From: Alphaproteobacteria bacterium
Lineage (GTDB): Bacteria > Pseudomonadota > Alphaproteobacteria > Rhodobacterales > Rhodobacteraceae
Direction of reading: 5' to 3'
DNA length: 64,000 bases
NCBI GenBank assembly: GCA_030427145.1
Contig: JAUHWT010000003.1
Location: 124,001 to 188,000 of the forward strand
Shown: in pieces, positions 21,186-29,928 of the stretch
How the letters are laid out: each line of letters begins with the position of its first letter
Numbering within the stretch: the stretch's first letter is position 1
Notes under the pieces: generated by a model
Database searches by the model: none
Told to the model about the DNA's origin: nothing
Seen by the model: the letters and a program-made list of their open reading frames with translations, nothing else
Program-made: the position numbers and the translations under genes

Positions 21186-21302
21186 ATGATGAATACCGAT
21201 CAAGATTGCCGGGCGGTTTCCGATCAGCTCTTTTTGACGGAGTTCGGGAGGGAATTGATGGCCGTTGACGACAGCATGAACAGCATTGGTGTGAACTGGT
21301 GA
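21186..21302 (+). CDS. 38-residue ORF coupled to the ion channel gene
   Basis: ATG 21186 abuts the preceding stop (TAGATG) and the TGA at 21300-21302 overlaps the GTG start of the channel gene (GTGA). The peptide begins MMNTDQDCRAVSDQLF, is soluble, mildly acidic and ends VNW. The exact head-to-tail fit is the main evidence that it is translated; the GTG of the channel gene has no ribosome site of its own and would depend on this coupling. Function unknown; it could simply be a coupling leader. Confidence 0.55.
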   Translation: MMNTDQDCRAVSDQLFLTEFGRELMAVDDSMNSIGVNW

Positions 21303-22273
21303 CCGCAGCCGGAGACAGAACCCGCGTTCGGCGTGGCGCGGTGTTGCTGGTCTGTGTGCTGGCATGGCTCGTGTCCGTGGTCTGGGCGCAGGCGCAGACC
21401 GGACCCCGTGACATCCGCGTTGGGGTTTTTGTGACCTCGGTTTCCTCGATTGAGCCGAGTGACGGCAGTTTTCGCGTGGCGGGGTATCTGTGGTTCATTG
21501 ATCCGGCCGGGAAGTTTGACCCGGAGAGTGATATGGAGCTTCTGGTCCGGTCCGGGTCGACCGAGGTGTTTGCGCAACGGGACCTGCCCGACGGAGCGAG
21601 CTATACGGCGGTCGCGTTCGATGGGGTCGTGGATCATCCCTTCGACGTGCGGGAATATCCGTTTGATGAGCAGAGACTGGTGTTTCAGGTTGAGGCGGCG
21701 AAAAGCATCGGCGTTATTAAATTCGTGCCGGATAACACGGATTCGAGGGTTGCAGATTTTGTGCGGGCTCCTGGGTGGCGGACCGGCGCGCTGGAACTCG
21801 CGGCGACGGATGTCACCTATGATACCGGATTTGGGGTTCGGACGGGGCGTCCTACGTTTTCGAGACTGGCCGTGTCGCTTGACCTGGAGCGAAACCTCTC
21901 GCCATTCCTGTTTGAGAAATTCACCGGATTTTTCGTGGCCTTTGTGATTACCGTGCTGGTGGTTTTTGTGCCGATTGACGAGTTTGGAACCCGGGTGGGC
22001 ATGACGACAGGATCGGTGTTTGCGGCCGTGTTCAACCGCTACCGCATGGAGGACGCGACGGGGTTCGACGCGGTGTTCGGGCTGGTGGATCAGGTGTCCA
22101 TGCTGACCTTCAGTGTGATTTTGCAGATCCTGATCCTGACCCTGGTGGTGCATCGCCGGTCGATCAATCACGGCTCCTGGCACGCCGTGGATTTGAACCG
22201 GCGGGTGGGCGCGGTGATAATTGGCGTCCATGTGGCGCTTGGGGTGCTGGTGTTTGTTCTTGCGCTGAGGTGA
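21299..22273 (+). CDS. pentameric ligand-gated ion channel homologue (GLIC/ELIC-like)
   Basis: 324 residues with the layout of prokaryotic Cys-loop-type channels: signal peptide (1-33), a beta-rich extracellular domain with the signature YPFDEQ loop (120-125), a pre-M1 segment (SLDLERNLSPFLF), then four helices M1 (about 202-224), M2 pore helix (230-247), M3 (262-285) and M4 (303-322). As in other bacterial members there are no disulfide-forming loop cysteines. GLIC is proton-gated and cation-selective; ligand and selectivity here cannot be read. GTG start overlaps the upstream 38-codon ORF. Confidence 0.78.
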   Translation: MTAAGDRTRVRRGAVLLVCVLAWLVSVVWAQAQTGPRDIRVGVFVTSVSSIEPSDGSFRVAGYLWFIDPAGKFDPESDMELLVRSGSTEVFAQRDLPDGASYTAVAFDGVVDHPFDVREYPFDEQRLVFQVEAAKSIGVIKFVPDNTDSRVADFVRAPGWRTGALELAATDVTYDTGFGVRTGRPTFSRLAVSLDLERNLSPFLFEKFTGFFVAFVITVLVVFVPIDEFGTRVGMTTGSVFAAVFNRYRMEDATGFDAVFGLVDQVSMLTFSVILQILILTLVVHRRSINHGSWHAVDLNRRVGAVIIGVHVALGVLVFVLALR

Positions 22274-22334
22274 GGTGCAGGTGCCGTGATTCAGCATCGC
22301 CTTGGTGTTGGGCAACAGTATTGCCACCATCCCC

Positions 22335-22355
22335 GGCGTGTCGGCACGACACGCC
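22335..22355. repeat. 21-bp perfect palindrome, copy 1
   Basis: GGCGTGTCG, GCA, CGACACGCC: two perfect 9-bp arms around a 3-bp centre. The same element occurs at 40256-40276 with one base pair changed on both arms. It lies in the 296-bp space between the convergent channel and MscS genes, which otherwise holds no recognisable gene. Confidence 0.85.
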
Positions 22356-22475
22356 ATGCCCGACTTTCCCCCCGGGAGGGCATCCGCGACATCGGCCTCC
22401 GCTCAATGGTTTCGGGAGTTTGGGCGACAGGCGGCTCACAACCGGGACGAAGCCCTCCCAAAGTCGGGCATGGCG
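22352..22475. repeat. long inverted repeat (24-bp arms)
   Basis: CGCCATGCCCGACTTT (22352-22367) is the exact complement of 22460-22475, and GGGAGGGC (22374-22381) of 22452-22459, leaving a six-C bulge on one side and a 70-nt loop. The left arm overlaps the palindrome at 22335 by four bases. Between convergent genes it may act as a transcriptional barrier or be a decayed mobile or interspersed element. Confidence 0.75.
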
Positions 22476-22569
22476 CGTCGAGCCTCAGGTCAGGGAGGAG
22501 GGTGGAGCCGTTTTGAGTTGATAGCCCTCCAAGGAAGCCGCTTACGCTGTGACCAAACCGACCCGGGAT

Positions 22570-25038
22570 TCACTCCTCCTGTGGGGCGGGTTCCGGGCGT
22601 ATGGTTTCACCCCGCCCAAAAGCCTTCGCGAGTTTTTCGGGCTCGTGGAGGTGAAGGGTCTGTTGGGGGAACGGGATGGTGATGCCCTCTTTGGCGAAGC
22701 GCTCAAAGATCTCGAAATTGGTGTCGGACAGGACGGTCATCATGTAGTTCACGTCGCGCAGGTAGCAACGGATCTCGAAATTGAGGGAGCTGGGGCCGAA
22801 TTCCATGAAGAGCACGGTGGGGGCCGGGTTTTCGAGGACCAGAGGGTTCTGTTCGATGATGTCGATCAGGATTTTTTCGACCTGGCGGGGGTCGCTGTCG
22901 TAGCTGACGCCGACCGGGACGGCCAGGCGGCCGAACGTGTTGGTGTGGGTGCGGTTGAGCACGGTGCCCGCAATGAGGTCGGAATTGGGCACGATCACGG
23001 AGCCGCGCTCGAAGGTTTCGATCTCGGTTGACCGGACCCGGGTGCCTTTTACGTAGCCGGAGAAGCCCGCGACCTCGATCCAGTCGCCTTCCTTGATGGG
23101 GCGCTCGATCAGGAGGATGATGCCGGAGACGAAATTCGAGACGATGTTTTGCAGGCCAAAGCCGATGCCCACGGAGAGCGCACCGGCGACGATGGCGAGG
23201 CCGCTGAGGTCGAAGCCGGCGGCGGAGACACCGGCGAGCAGCGCGATGGCGACGCCGACATAGCCAAGACCGGCCGTCACCGCATTGCGCACGCCCGCGT
23301 CGAGTTTGGTGCGCGGCAGGACGACACCGCGCACGAGGGACTGAAGGACGCGGAAGATCCCGAGGATGAGGCCCGCGACAAAGAGGAACTTGACCACCCC
23401 GGCGAAGGAGATGCGCATGTTGCCGAGCGTGACGCCTTGCCCCATCAGCTGGATCAGTTCAACGATTTCGGGCCAGTTGACGCCCCAGATCATCAGGAAA
23501 AGCGGGATCGAGCCGACCATGATGACCGCCCCGATAATGACCGGGATCAGGCCGTCATCGGTGCCGGAGGCGGGCGTCTGGCTCTCGATGCGTTTTTCCG
23601 TAAGCCAGCTTCTGGCGAGGGTGGTGAAGACGTCGAACACCACCGCGGCGGCGGCGATCAGCCCGAGGGTTTTGGCCACCGGGAAGGTGGAAAACCGGGC
23701 CAGGTTCATGTAGCCCGCGGCGGCGATGAACGGGGCCGCGACGGCCACAAAGCGCACGATGCGTTCGACCATGCGGATGATGTAAACGCCCATGCTGGCC
23801 GCGTTCATGTCGACGCTGGAAGCCTCGATCAGGACCAGAAGGCTGTCGCGGATGGCGCGAATGGTGCCGGCGGCCCTCCAAAGCATGAGGGCCGCGAGGA
23901 CGGTGACCGGGAAAAGCAGCACGGACTGGGCCGTGGGGCTGAGGTTCCAGGCGGCGCTGGTGTCGCGGTGGATGATGTTGAGCGCGACGAGGAAACCGAG
24001 GGCCAGGACCGTGTTGCCGCCCGAAACGGCGGTGGCGTCGTCGAGGGGCAACGGGCGGTGGCGGGACGCGCGGGGGGCGAAAAGCGAGGTGCGCAGCCAG
24101 CCCGCGGCGATGATCACCAGAACGAAGGACGGCAGGTAAAAGACGAAGGCGGAGCCGGTCTCGTCCACGAGGTTTTCGTACCGGAGGACGCCAAACACCA
24201 TGCCCGCGCCAATGGTCGGAATCAGCAGGGCCACGAGATTGCGCAGCGCCACGGCGAGCGCGACGGAGCGTTTGTGGCTGGCGGTGACGATGCGGTATTC
24301 CGCCCAGGCGGCGAGCCTGCGACGAATGTAGATCGCAAGGGTGAGCCCCACGGCGATGAACAGGATGTTGACCGGCAGGCGGGTGATGATGTGGTCGCGG
24401 ACGCTGTTTTCCAGCGGGATCATGCGCGCGACGGCGAGCTGGCGCTCGAAACTTTCCTTTAGGTCGGTCCAGGCGATGCCCCAGTTCACCGGGCGTACGG
24501 GCATCGGGTAGTGCCGTGTCGCCTCGTCGGAGAGACGGCGGAACATGCTGCGGTCATAGAGGCGCAGGAGGTAGTTGATGCGCTGGATGATCTCGTCGGC
24601 GCGCTGCACGGGGGCGTTGGCGAGGCGGATCTCGGTTTCCAGTTCGCTGCGGACCTCGGCCACGTCGGGTGGTTCCGAGACACTGTCGGGCGGCGGCTCG
24701 CCCAGGGCCTCAAGACGCTCATTCAGATCGGAGACGACCGAGCGGTTGTCGTCGGCCAGTTGGGTGGCCTCGGCCCGGATGTCGACGAGGGTCGAGCGCA
24801 TTTCCTCGAGCCGGCCAACAGACATGTTGTTATTGTCAACGAGGGCTTCGGCCTCGGAGGCGATGGCGTCCCAGCGCTCGAAATCGCGGCGCATTTCCTC
24901 GCTCAGGCCGCTGGTCTGGGCGTGGAGGATCCCCGCGAAGAGCAAAACACACAGGGTTAGGGCGAGCGCAGCGAGCCTGGGGAGGCGCGCCCGCGACGGG
25001 TTTTCAGCGGCGGAGGGGATCTCAGCCCTCCATGACAT
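22570..25038 (-). CDS. large MscS-family mechanosensitive channel (DUF3772)
   Basis: 822 residues. A signal peptide (LALTLCVLLFAGILHA) is followed by a periplasmic coiled-coil-rich region with a DUF3772-like segment (about 130-190), roughly ten membrane helices, and a C-terminal MscS domain with the pore/beta motif ALSVGIGFGLQNIVSNFVSG then IERPIKEGDWIEV. It is of the MscK/YbdG-like large class and probably releases solutes on hypo-osmotic shock. Its start overlaps cysK by 17 bp, making a cysK-mscS operon, an unusual partnership. Confidence 0.9.
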   Translation of the reverse strand: MSWRAEIPSAAENPSRARLPRLAALALTLCVLLFAGILHAQTSGLSEEMRRDFERWDAIASEAEALVDNNNMSVGRLEEMRSTLVDIRAEATQLADDNRSVVSDLNERLEALGEPPPDSVSEPPDVAEVRSELETEIRLANAPVQRADEIIQRINYLLRLYDRSMFRRLSDEATRHYPMPVRPVNWGIAWTDLKESFERQLAVARMIPLENSVRDHIITRLPVNILFIAVGLTLAIYIRRRLAAWAEYRIVTASHKRSVALAVALRNLVALLIPTIGAGMVFGVLRYENLVDETGSAFVFYLPSFVLVIIAAGWLRTSLFAPRASRHRPLPLDDATAVSGGNTVLALGFLVALNIIHRDTSAAWNLSPTAQSVLLFPVTVLAALMLWRAAGTIRAIRDSLLVLIEASSVDMNAASMGVYIIRMVERIVRFVAVAAPFIAAAGYMNLARFSTFPVAKTLGLIAAAAVVFDVFTTLARSWLTEKRIESQTPASGTDDGLIPVIIGAVIMVGSIPLFLMIWGVNWPEIVELIQLMGQGVTLGNMRISFAGVVKFLFVAGLILGIFRVLQSLVRGVVLPRTKLDAGVRNAVTAGLGYVGVAIALLAGVSAAGFDLSGLAIVAGALSVGIGFGLQNIVSNFVSGIILLIERPIKEGDWIEVAGFSGYVKGTRVRSTEIETFERGSVIVPNSDLIAGTVLNRTHTNTFGRLAVPVGVSYDSDPRQVEKILIDIIEQNPLVLENPAPTVLFMEFGPSSLNFEIRCYLRDVNYMMTVLSDTNFEIFERFAKEGITIPFPQQTLHLHEPEKLAKAFGRGETIRPEPAPQEE

Positions 25039-26059
25039 CCGGGATGTCCTGGGCCGGGCGTGACAGCCACTCGGGCACCTTCAGGTTTTTGGAGCGCAGG
25101 AATTCCGGATTGTAGAGCTTGGACTGGTAGCGGTTGCCCACGTCACAAAGGATCGTGACCACGGTTTTGCCCGGTCCGAGATCCCGGGCCATGTGGATGG
25201 CACCGGCCACGTTGACGCCGGAGGACGGACCGAGGCAGAGGCCCTCATCCTCGAGAAGGTCGAAGACGGTCTCGATCGCCTCGGCGTCGTGGATGTTGTA
25301 GGGCATGTCGACCTCGAGCCCTTCGAGGTTGGCGGTAATGCGCCCCTGCCCGATGCCCTCGGTGATGGAGGAACCTTCGGATTTCAGTTCGCCGTGGCTG
25401 TAGTAATTGTAGAGCGCGGCGCCGTCGGGGTCGGCCAGGCCGATTTTGACCTGCGGTTTTTTGGCGCGGAGCGCGGTCGCCACGCCCGCGAGAGTGCCGC
25501 CGGAGCCCACGGCGCAGATAAAACCGTCGACATGGCCGTCAAGCTGGGACAGAATTTCGGGGCCGGTCGTGTCGATATGGGCCTGGCGGTTGGCGACATT
25601 GTCGAACTGGTTGGCCCAGATCGCACCGTTCGGCAGGGTCTCGTTCAGGGCGGCGGCAAGGCGCCCGGAATAGCGGACATAGTTGTTCGGGTCGCGATAG
25701 GGTTTTGCCGGGACCTCCACAAGCTCCGCCCCGCAGGAGCGCAGCATGTCCTTCTTTTCCTTGCTCTGGGTTTCGGGAATCACGATGACGGTGCGGAACC
25801 CCATGGCCGCACCGATAAGCGCGAGGCCGATGCCGGTATTGCCCGCGGTGCCCTCGACAATGGTGCCGCCGGGGCGGAGTTCGCCGGATTTGACAGCGTG
25901 CTGAATGATCGAGAGGGCCGCGCGGTCCTTGACCGACTGGCCCGGGTTCATGAACTCGGCTTTGCCAAAGATGTCACATCCCGTCAGTTCCGATGCTTTT
26001 TTCAGCCGGATCAGGGGCGTACCGCCCACGGCTTCCGTCAAATCAGCAGCAACCCTCAT
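25022..26059 (-). CDS. cysK: cysteine synthase family protein
   Basis: PLP-dependent beta-replacement enzyme, probably O-acetylserine sulfhydrylase. The PLP lysine lies in GQSVKDRAAL, the phosphate-binding loop in EGTAGNTGIGLA and GSGGTLAG; 345 residues. The sequence has CysK-like length plus a C-terminal extension (NPEFLRSKNLKVPEWL) seen in a broad alphaproteobacterial subgroup. ATG 26059 (GGGGGA site) gives the family start (MRVAADLTEAVGGTPLIRL); a GTG/ATG 12 codons earlier is possible. First gene of cysK-mscS. Confidence 0.88.
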   Translation of the reverse strand: MRVAADLTEAVGGTPLIRLKKASELTGCDIFGKAEFMNPGQSVKDRAALSIIQHAVKSGELRPGGTIVEGTAGNTGIGLALIGAAMGFRTVIVIPETQSKEKKDMLRSCGAELVEVPAKPYRDPNNYVRYSGRLAAALNETLPNGAIWANQFDNVANRQAHIDTTGPEILSQLDGHVDGFICAVGSGGTLAGVATALRAKKPQVKIGLADPDGAALYNYYSHGELKSEGSSITEGIGQGRITANLEGLEVDMPYNIHDAEAIETVFDLLEDEGLCLGPSSGVNVAGAIHMARDLGPGKTVVTILCDVGNRYQSKLYNPEFLRSKNLKVPEWLSRPAQDIPDVMEG

Positions 26060-26234
26060 GTATCCCCCAGACCCGAAATCAAAGCTATTGGTCAAAATGT
26101 CCTAGACCTTTGACCGGCGCCATTCAAGTATGGGCCTGTCCCGCCGGGGGCAATAGGTTCCGCCCAATTTGGTCGGACCGTCGCCGTCGGCCGCCCGGGC
26201 GGGGCAGTAGCTGGCGCCCGAAGAGTTAACGTAA

Positions 26235-26260
26235 GGTAAATTGATTTACGTCAATTCACC
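26235..26260. repeat. inverted repeat in AT-rich gap
   Basis: GGTAAATTGA (26235-26244) and TCAATTCACC (26251-26260) are inverted repeats with one mismatch around a 6-bp spacer. They lie in the 407-bp gap (26060-26466) between cysK and the divergent histidine kinase. The gap is GC-rich near cysK, then markedly AT-rich from 26225 to 26345; it holds no convincing gene. Possible operator for one of the flanking genes. Confidence 0.5.
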
Positions 26261-26466
26261 GCTTTTTCTACTTAAAATTGTACGTAATGGTATCAAATTT
26301 GTTGACCGGTTCTTTACTCTATGGCATTCGTGGCTCTGTAAACAATTCTGGGTTGTGCAGAGAGTAGAGCCATCAATCACCGCGACGGGCGGAGACGCCG
26401 ACCACCAGATCCTCCCGGAACCGCGGCACATCGAGACAGGCGGTCACCATCCTCGGGATACCCGCA

Positions 26467-28965
26467 TTGAATAGAAGACTTTTGGAAAAAGTCCGGAACG
26501 CAACACGCTCCGGATTGGGATTTTTGCCGATAATTGCCTCAATGGCGATTATCGCGGCATTCGGCATTGTGGCCGAACGCCAGACGGCTGCCACGACCCG
26601 GCATGTTGAGCGTGCCGAGGTCGGGAAATCGCTGGAGGCTGCGCATATTGCCCTGCAAAAGGTGATTGAGCGGGACATGGAGGTGCTGGCCGGGATTGCC
26701 GGTGCGGCGGCGGCTCATGGAGAACTTAATCAGGAGATTTTTGATACCGCGGCAAAGTCGATTGCGGGCGGTGAAACGTCGGTGGACGGGCTGTTTGCGA
26801 TCAATGCGGCCACGGGCGAGATTCTGAAAAAGGGATGGGTGCCGGTCGAGGACGAGTTCTTCGATCAGCTTGAGCACAACCCTGAGGCTCAGGGCACGCG
26901 GTTTATCCGCCAAATGGATCACTCAGCGATTCTGCTCTGGACGCCGGTCTGGATCAGCGAGGAGGACGGCACGCGACAGGTCTGGGGTCATGTGGCGGGA
27001 ACGCTCAACACCCGGTCCGTGATGGATCGCGTGGGGTTTGCGGAAACCTCGCCGGATCTGCGGATCATGCTGACAACGGCGCGCCCCAGCAACATGACCG
27101 GGCCGGGACTGGCGCCGATTTACGGCAGCAGAACCATCCTGGCCGAGGATCCGGTTCAGATGGACGTGTCGGTGCCGGGGGGTGCGTGGACACTGTTTGC
27201 GATGCCGGTGGGGGGCTGGACCTTCATGCATGGTACGGTGCAACTGATCCGGGTTCTGACCCTGTCCTCGGTACTCCTTGTGGGCGGGCTGATGCTGTAT
27301 ACGCGGCGGCTGACCGTCGAACGCCAGAAAAACATCGAAAAGCTGCGTCATCGCGAGGCGCGGATTGTCGAGACGACCAGCCGCCTCGATGTGGCGCTCG
27401 ATTCCCTGCGCATTGGTGTTTGGGAATATGACCCGCAGACCCGGAAGATTTACTGGGACGTGCGGATGCGCGAGCTTTACGACCTGTCGGACGCGCCGCG
27501 GCACCTGGATTACTCCGTCTGGCGCGATGCGCTGCACCCCGATGACCGCGAGGAGGCCGAGAAAACGGTTGCGGAGGCGTTTAACGGACGCAAACCCTAC
27601 AACACCCAGTACCGGATCGTGCGGCCGGATGGAACGGTGCGGCACGTGCGGGCCAAGGCACGGGCCTGTGTGCAGGATGGGTATGTGACCTATATTGGCG
27701 TGAACTGGGACGTCACGGAATCAGTTCAGCGCAAGAAGGAGCTGGAGCGGCGCCGGCGCGAGGTGGATGAGAACAACGAGGCCAAGTCGCGTTTCCTCGC
27801 CACCATCAGCCACGAGATCCGCACGCCCATGAACGGGGTTCTGGGTATTCTGGATCTGATGCTGCATGACGAGCTGAGCCCGGCCCAGCGGGAGCGGGCC
27901 AGCATTGTTCAGGGGTCGGCCAAACATCTTCTGTCCATTGTGAACGACCTTCTCGACATGTCGCGGCTGGAATCGGAGCGGGTGAAGCTCTTCCCTGCCC
28001 CGGTTGATATTCGGCGGATGTCGGAAGAGGCCGTGTCGCTGCTCGCGAATATCGAGACGCGGGACCGCATTCGCATGACGAACCACGCCAGCGATGCGGT
28101 GCCGGAGCTGATCATGTGTGATCCGGTGCGCATCCGGCAGGTGATCATGAACCTGGTGAGCAACGCGCTGAAATACACCGATGCCGGGCAGATCGACGTG
28201 CGGCTGGACTATGAGGCGCATTCGCGGGGCATTTTGCGGGTGTCGGTGAAGGATACCGGGATCGGGATTGCGCCGGATGCGCAGAAGTCCCTGTTCGAGC
28301 GCTATGCCCAGGTGGATTCGGAGAACGCGCGCAAGCGTGGCGGGACCGGACTTGGGCTCGCGATCTGCCGGGAGCTGGTGGAGTTGATGGGCGGGGGTAT
28401 CACGCTAAAAAGCGAGCCTGGCAAGGGCAGTGAGTTCAGCTTCTGGATCCCGGCGGCGGATGCCTCGAAGATTGAGCGGGACGAGGAACAGGCGGAGGAC
28501 AGCGGGGCCGCTGCAATCGGTCGCAGTGCGAAGCGCGGTGCGCGGGTGCTGGTGGCCGAGGACAATATCGTGACGCAAAAGGTGCTTGCGGGCTATCTGG
28601 AAATGGCCGGGCATGAGGCGACGTTTGTGACCAGTGGTCTCGATGCGATGACCCAGGCGAAGAAGGGCAGTTTCGATCTGGTGTTCATGGATATCGAGAT
28701 GCCCATTCTCGACGGATTTAACGCCACGCGGCTAATCCGGAAACTTGACGCGCCGAAATGCGACATTCCCGTCATTCCGATGACCGAGACCGATGACGAG
28801 GATTTCCGCTGTGCGCGGTCGGAACTGGGGCTGCGCCCTGCGGTGCGCAAACCGGTATCGCTCGACGATCTTTATGACGCGATGGAGGAGGCTCTGGCCG
28901 AGTGTCCGAAGACCGAGCCGTTCCTGGCGCAGGTCCGGCGTCCGGTTCCGCAGATCACGGCCTGA
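26467..28965 (+). CDS. hybrid sensor histidine kinase
   Basis: 832 residues. TM1 (about 17-37), a 220-residue periplasmic sensor, TM2 (about 260-280), a PAS_3 domain (about 310-420), HisKA with ATISHEIRTPMNG, HATPase with N box (NLVSNALKYT), G1 (DTGIGI) and G2 (GGTGLGLAI), and a receiver domain with Asp in VFMDIEMPIL and Lys in VRKPVS. The autophosphorylated His would pass phosphate to its own receiver. No response regulator gene is adjacent, so it is an orphan. Start is TTG 26467; no ATG or GTG is available upstream in frame. Confidence 0.9.
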   Translation: MNRRLLEKVRNATRSGLGFLPIIASMAIIAAFGIVAERQTAATTRHVERAEVGKSLEAAHIALQKVIERDMEVLAGIAGAAAAHGELNQEIFDTAAKSIAGGETSVDGLFAINAATGEILKKGWVPVEDEFFDQLEHNPEAQGTRFIRQMDHSAILLWTPVWISEEDGTRQVWGHVAGTLNTRSVMDRVGFAETSPDLRIMLTTARPSNMTGPGLAPIYGSRTILAEDPVQMDVSVPGGAWTLFAMPVGGWTFMHGTVQLIRVLTLSSVLLVGGLMLYTRRLTVERQKNIEKLRHREARIVETTSRLDVALDSLRIGVWEYDPQTRKIYWDVRMRELYDLSDAPRHLDYSVWRDALHPDDREEAEKTVAEAFNGRKPYNTQYRIVRPDGTVRHVRAKARACVQDGYVTYIGVNWDVTESVQRKKELERRRREVDENNEAKSRFLATISHEIRTPMNGVLGILDLMLHDELSPAQRERASIVQGSAKHLLSIVNDLLDMSRLESERVKLFPAPVDIRRMSEEAVSLLANIETRDRIRMTNHASDAVPELIMCDPVRIRQVIMNLVSNALKYTDAGQIDVRLDYEAHSRGILRVSVKDTGIGIAPDAQKSLFERYAQVDSENARKRGGTGLGLAICRELVELMGGGITLKSEPGKGSEFSFWIPAADASKIERDEEQAEDSGAAAIGRSAKRGARVLVAEDNIVTQKVLAGYLEMAGHEATFVTSGLDAMTQAKKGSFDLVFMDIEMPILDGFNATRLIRKLDAPKCDIPVIPMTETDDEDFRCARSELGLRPAVRKPVSLDDLYDAMEEALAECPKTEPFLAQVRRPVPQITA

Positions 28966-28980
28966 GCCACCCTTACGCCA

Positions 28981-29928
28981 TCAGGACCAGATGCGTGTGA
29001 GGAACCGGGCCACTGTGGCGTGGGCGCGTTCGGCATCATCGACAAGACCGAGCCAGCCGAAGAAGCCGTGGACCATGCCGGGGAATTCCCCGTGCTCCAT
29101 CTCCACGCCCGCTTTGGTCAGGAGACCGGCATAGGTCACGCCCTCGTCGTGAAGGACGTCGCATTCTGCGGTCAGGACAAAGGCGGGTGGCAGGTCTGCC
29201 AGGCTCGGGGCGTTGGCGGGACAGGCCCGCCATTCGTCGCGGCGGGCCGCGTCGGGCAGATAGCGTTCCATGAACCAGACAACGGATTCGGTTTCCAGCA
29301 CACCATATCCCTTTCCGTAGCGGTCGTATGATGGCGTGCCGCCGCGGTAGTCGATGACCGGGTAGACGAGGATCTGGGCCCCGATTTTTGGCGCACCGGC
29401 GTCACGGGCCATGAGCGCCACGACGGCGGCGAGGTTGCCGCCCGCGCTGTCGCCCGCGATGGCGATGCGGTCGGGGTCGACGCGCAGCGTTTCAGCGTTG
29501 TCGGCGACCCAGCGGGTGGCGTCGTAACAGTCGTCCACGGCGGCGGGGTACGGAAACTCAGGGGCCATGCGGTAATCGACGGAGACGAGCGTGCAGCCGC
29601 AGCTTTTGGCCATATGGCGGGCGGTGGTGTCGTAGCTGTCGAGACTGCCGAGCACGTGGCCGCCGCCGTGGTAGAAGACGATGACGGGCGCGTTGCCGGC
29701 GTTGGAGGTGCGGTAGATGCGCACGGGCACGTGGCCGTAACCCGCGCCGGTGGAGGTGTTTTCGACCTCCATCACCTCGGGTGGCGGGTAGTTTTCGCGC
29801 CGTGCCGCCGCCATGGCCTCCGACTGCTGCCGGGCGGCTTCGGTGATGAGATCCTGCACCATCGGGATGTTGCGCTCGGCCATCATGTCGATGATCGCCT
29901 GGATCTGTGGATGCACGTCACTGGGCAT
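28981..29928 (-). CDS. alpha/beta hydrolase, HSL-type carboxylesterase
   Basis: 315 residues of the hormone-sensitive-lipase (esterase family IV) type. Oxyanion motif YHGGGHVLGS, nucleophile GDSAGGNLA, acid Asp in AECDVLHDEG and His in MVHGFFGW are all in place. Cytoplasmic; hydrolyses short-chain esters in characterised relatives. ATG 29928 with GGGGAG upstream; its start overlaps the end of the MFS gene by 11 bp, so it is the second gene of the MerR-controlled operon. Confidence 0.9.
   Translation of the reverse strand: MPSDVHPQIQAIIDMMAERNIPMVQDLITEAARQQSEAMAAARRENYPPPEVMEVENTSTGAGYGHVPVRIYRTSNAGNAPVIVFYHGGGHVLGSLDSYDTTARHMAKSCGCTLVSVDYRMAPEFPYPAAVDDCYDATRWVADNAETLRVDPDRIAIAGDSAGGNLAAVVALMARDAGAPKIGAQILVYPVIDYRGGTPSYDRYGKGYGVLETESVVWFMERYLPDAARRDEWRACPANAPSLADLPPAFVLTAECDVLHDEGVTYAGLLTKAGVEMEHGEFPGMVHGFFGWLGLVDDAERAHATVARFLTRIWS

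Noticed and set aside
26241-26474. 77-codon ORF in front of the histidine kinase
   Set aside because: AT-rich start with no ribosome site, abnormal composition in its second half and overlap with the kinase start.
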